A DNA stretch of 64,000 nt from Symsagittifera roscoffensis (lineage: Eukaryota; Xenacoelomorpha; Acoela; Convolutidae), in the NCBI RefSeq assembly GCF_963678635.1, contig NC_087069.1, forward strand, positions 30,108,776 to 30,172,775, in the 5' to 3' direction. Below are positions 61,301-64,000 of this stretch, piece after piece. Made by a program: the position numbers and the translations under genes. Position 1 is the stretch's first letter, and the number at the start of each line of letters is the position of its first letter. The notes under the pieces were generated by a model. That model ran no database searches. It was not told where the DNA came from and was given only the letters and a program-made list of their open reading frames with translations.

Positions 61301-62100
61301 TGGGCAGGTATAAGTATATTCAAACGACAATCATGAGTGTCTGTGTGTTTGGGAGAGGGACAGAGTAGACGAAGGTGGCTATGTCTATATGTAGTGGGCA
61401 GGAATAAGTATACTCACACGACAGTCATGAGTGTCTCTGTGTTTGGAAGAGGGACAGGGTAGACGAAGGTGGCTATGTCTATATGTAGAGGGCAGGTATA
61501 AGTATACTCAAACGACAGTCAAGAGTGTCTGTGTGTTTGGGAGAGGGACAGAGTAGACGAAGGTGGCTATCTCTATATGTAGTGGGCAGGTATAAGTATA
61601 CTCACACGACAGTCATGAGTGTCTCTGTGTTTGGAAGAGGGACAGAGTAGACGAAGGTGGCTATGTCTATATGTAATGGGCAGGTATAAGTATACTCACA
61701 CGACAGTCATGAGTGTCTCTGTGTTTGGAAGACGGACTGAGTAGACGAAGGTGGCTATGTCTATATGTAGTGGGCAGGTATAAGTATACTCACACGAGAG
61801 TCATGAGTGTCTGTGTGTTTGGGAGAGGGACAGAGTAGACGAAGGTGGCTATGTCTATATGTAGTGAGCAGGTATAAGTATACTCTCACGACAGTCATGA
61901 GTGTCTCTGTGTTTGGAAGAGGGACAGAGTAGACGAAGGTGGCTATGTCTATATGAAGTGGGCAGGTAAAAGTATACTCACACGACAGTCATGAGTGTCT
62001 CTGTGTCTGGGAGAGGGACAGAATAGACGAAGGTGGCTATCTCTATATGTAGTGGGCAGGTATAAGTATACTCACACGACAGTCATGAGTGTCTCTGTGT
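46377..62100. repeat. 94-bp minisatellite array, ~15.7 kb
   Basis: Units of ~94 bp (GACAGTCATGAGTGTCTGTG ... GACGAAGGTGGCTATGTCTA ... GGGCAGGTATAAGTATACTC). About 167 units fit the span, including the gap. Variants include 92- and 93-bp units, GAAACGACAGTC, GTCTTTCTGTAG and CATACGAGTGTC. Higher-order blocks are visible: ~640 bp (46390 and 47030), ~1,031 bp or 11 units (47760 and 48791), 282 and 659 bp (55065, 55347, 56006), ~1,211 bp (59005 and 60216). Because 94 is 3n+1 the frame rotates. Short open frames appear only where 93-bp units occur and are not genes. Confidence 0.95.
51723..51922. other. Assembly gap (200 N)
   Basis: Exactly 200 Ns inside the minisatellite. The round size suggests a placeholder, so the true array length is unknown. 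Confidence 0.95.
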
Positions 62101-62101
62101 G

Positions 62102-64000
62102 CCTGCTATTTGGGAAGCCTTCACGTGGCGGCAGGTGTGGATCCTTGCAGAAGGATCTCAAATTTCCCATACCAAAGAGTGTTTGGCCAAAACACATGGA
62201 AACCAGTGCGGGTTTTTGCTGAAGCACCATAGTGACCCCGATCTATGGTGGCTTCTAATTCTGGCAGGGGATATCGAGCTGAATCCGGGGCCGGTGAAAT
62301 GGCCTTGTGGATACTGTGGTGAGGCGGTTAGTAGCAGAGTCTGGTCTATCTACTGTGTTGATTGCAAGAATTGGATACATCAGCGCTGCGCAGGGATGTC
62401 GACCCAAGAGATCAGGGCACATCAGAATTTCAGGTGGCATTGTGGGTGTGTTACAGTTCCCACTGTCCCTGTTGCTCCAGTTGCAGTTCTGCAGCCAGCC
62501 ACCCAAACTCGGAGACCAAGAGTGACGACTCCAGTGCCCAGATGTTTGAAGATTTTGCAGCTGAACATCGATGGTTGGAGAGGTAAGGTCACTAGTCTCA
62601 ACGAGTTTCTCGACGAGAAGAAAATTGATGTTGCGTTGTTGCAAGAGACGAAGCTGATGAGTTCTACTGCTGACCCTAGTGCTAATGGGTGGAAAGTCCA
62701 TAGAGCAGAACGCACGGTTCATCTGGTGCAGAATGAGCAACCTCAAGGAGGTTTGGCGGTGCTCGTCAGACCTGGAGTCCAGTCACGCAGGTTAGAAAGT
62801 TTGAATCTTCCGACAGGAGCTGCTTTGGAGTCGTTGGGAGTTTCAGTGGAGACCAAGCATGGCTGGATGAATCTCTGGAATATGTACCGTCCTCCTGCTA
62901 CTGGTGGTGCAGACGTGAGAGATGCTGCGTTGTATTTGAACCATTGGCCCAGAGAGAAGAGTTCTGTTATCTGTGCGGATGTTAATGCGCATGGTTCATG
63001 GGATGCGAACAGAGATTCCGATCAGTTGGGAGAAGAAATTGACGACTGGTTGATTGACAACAGTATGGCGCATGTGAATAGTGGCATTCCTACACGTGTT
63101 CGGCAGCTGGGTCACGCGATGGTGGAAACAGCACCCGACATCACCATTGTGCACAGTTCTGTGGCGAGTAGTTGTTCTTGGGATGTGCTGGAGACCATTG
63201 GTTCCGATCATTTGCCAATTCAATTGGTCATTGGCTCTTCAGGGATGAAAGAAGAAGAGACAAAACGCAAGTATAACTTCAACAAAACGGACTGGGAGAA
63301 GTACAGCAGTGTGTGTGACAGGAGTTTGTCAGAGTGGAATGAAGATATGTCACTGGAGAAGAATTACAAGGTCCTGATCGAGACGATGCAGAAGGCAGCT
63401 AAGGAGTCAACTCCCTTCACTAAGGTTGGTGGCAACAGAAAGCCTTGGTGGTCTAGTCTCTGTGAGAGCGCGAAGAGGTCTATGAAGGATGCTTTCAGTC
63501 TCTTGAGGAGGAGCCCTTGCGAAGAAAATGTGGAAAGGTACAAGAACGCGAAGAAGATGTTTGCTGATACCATCAGAGAAGAAAAACGACGTAGTTGGCG
63601 GGAGTTTGTTGACACGTTGTCTCCGGCGATTCCTAGTACCAAGGTCTGGCGCACGCTTCAAAGTATGGATGGCAGGAAGAAACTGGGATTGCCAGACAAT
63701 CCAGTGTGTGCCGGGGACAAGACTGCTGTCACTGACAAGTCGAAAGCGGAACTTGCAGTGAAAACGTATGCCGCAGCCAGCAAGGTCCAGATCACTAGAG
63801 AGGACTCCAAGGAAGCTTACCTAGCGACTAGAGAAAGTCTGAAAGAAACTTCGGAAGGTGAGCTGGGTGACAGTTTCACCGAAGACGAGTTGGCAAGAGC
63901 TTTACAGAAGATGAAGAATGGAGCTGCCGGCCCAGATGGAGTTGTTCCCCAGATGATCAAGCACTTGCCAGAGAATTGCATCTTGTTTCTGCTTCGTGTC
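62102..64000 (+). CDS. LINE (non-LTR retrotransposon) ORF2, N-terminal part, 2A-PHD-endonuclease-RT
   Basis: One frame is open from just after a stop at 62063-62065 to the window end (>640 codons). In order: a hydrophobic LWWLLILAG run into the 2A-like motif DIELNPGP (62270-62293); a C4HC3 PHD-like finger (CGYC, YCVDC, HQRC, WHCGC; ~62305-62450); an AP-type endonuclease with LQLNIDGW, LLQETKL, WNMYRPP, ICADVNAHGSW and GSDHLPI, so the usual N, E, D/N and SDH catalytic residues are all present (~62550-63230); a basic linker (KPWWSSLCESAKRS); then the start of reverse transcriptase (KMKNGAAGPDGVVP) cut by the window edge. This layout fits CR1/L2-like LINEs. No in-frame ATG occurs before 62396, inside the finger, so the element is 5'-truncated, uses a non-AUG start, or starts in lost sequence. 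No stop or frameshift in 1.9 kb suggests a young copy. Confidence 0.9.
62270..62293 (+). promoter_or_regulatory. 2A-like ribosome-skipping motif in the LINE ORF
   Basis: The codons read DIELNPGP, the D-x-E-x-N-P-G-P consensus in full, preceded by a Leu-rich LLILAG as in known active examples. 2A peptides cause the ribosome to skip the Gly-Pro bond, so the Pro would become the first residue of the downstream PHD-endonuclease-RT protein. Confidence 0.8.

Noticed and set aside
46377-62100. CRISPR-like array
   Set aside because: Units are contiguous with no unique spacers, the setting is an animal genome, and variants follow minisatellite patterns.
46390-62222. Repeated plus-strand frames of 62-85 codons (SRRRWLCLYVVGRYKYTHTT type)
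   Set aside because: They are translations of the 94-bp unit. The unit length is 3n+1, so the frame rotates, and openness depends only on occasional 93-bp units.
62255-62746. 163-codon minus-strand frame and other frames over the LINE
   Set aside because: Shadows of the plus-strand LINE ORF, whose domains are unambiguous.

Overview
The window is animal nuclear DNA. It has GT-AG introns, two intron-containing animal gene families (a serpin and a membrane progestin receptor of the PAQR family), LTR and non-LTR retrotransposons, long satellite arrays and one 200-base assembly gap. It is AT-rich apart from one CpG-rich minisatellite. I read it as an invertebrate metazoan but cannot name the species. 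No rRNA, tRNA gene, CRISPR array or bacterial feature was recognised.

Layout. 1-1134 (minus): the 5' part of an intracellular-type serpin gene. Exon 1 is complete, exon 2 runs off the left edge, and a TATA box lies near 1290. 1380-2560: GC-rich 29-bp minisatellite. 3246-6576: tandem duplication of a ~1.6-kb non-coding segment. 8390-11960: decayed retroelements (two relics of a LINE ORF1-like gene, one Ty1/copia-like relic), with two long near-perfect palindromes close to the ORF1 relics.

12730-45563 (minus): three exon types of a membrane progestin receptor-like gene, matching in splice phase: exon C (12730-12905, with the stop codon), exon B (two copies, 25113-25304 and 37168-37359) and exon A (45313-45563). 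More 5' exons must lie beyond 45563. A complete-length but decayed Ty3/gypsy-type element (13311-24891, minus strand; 378-bp LTRs, 4-bp target duplication CAAG, PBS) sits in the intron between exons B and C. A segment of ~11-12 kb holding the 5' half of that element, exon B and part of an intronic satellite has been tandemly duplicated (18404-30518 and 30519-41219). The gene therefore carries two copies of a symmetric 192-bp phase 1-1 exon that encode the same peptide.

26880-30518 and 38930-44440: an AT-rich intronic satellite with ~1.03-kb higher-order units. 45850-46376: 3' end of a minus-strand LINE. 46377-62100: ~15.7 kb of 94-bp minisatellite (roughly 167 units, with higher-order blocks and the gap at 51723-51922). 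62102-64000 (plus): the N-terminal part of a LINE ORF2 that is intact as far as it can be seen, with a 2A-like motif (DIELNPGP), a C4HC3 PHD-like finger, an AP-type endonuclease with its key motifs, and the start of the reverse transcriptase, which runs off the right edge.
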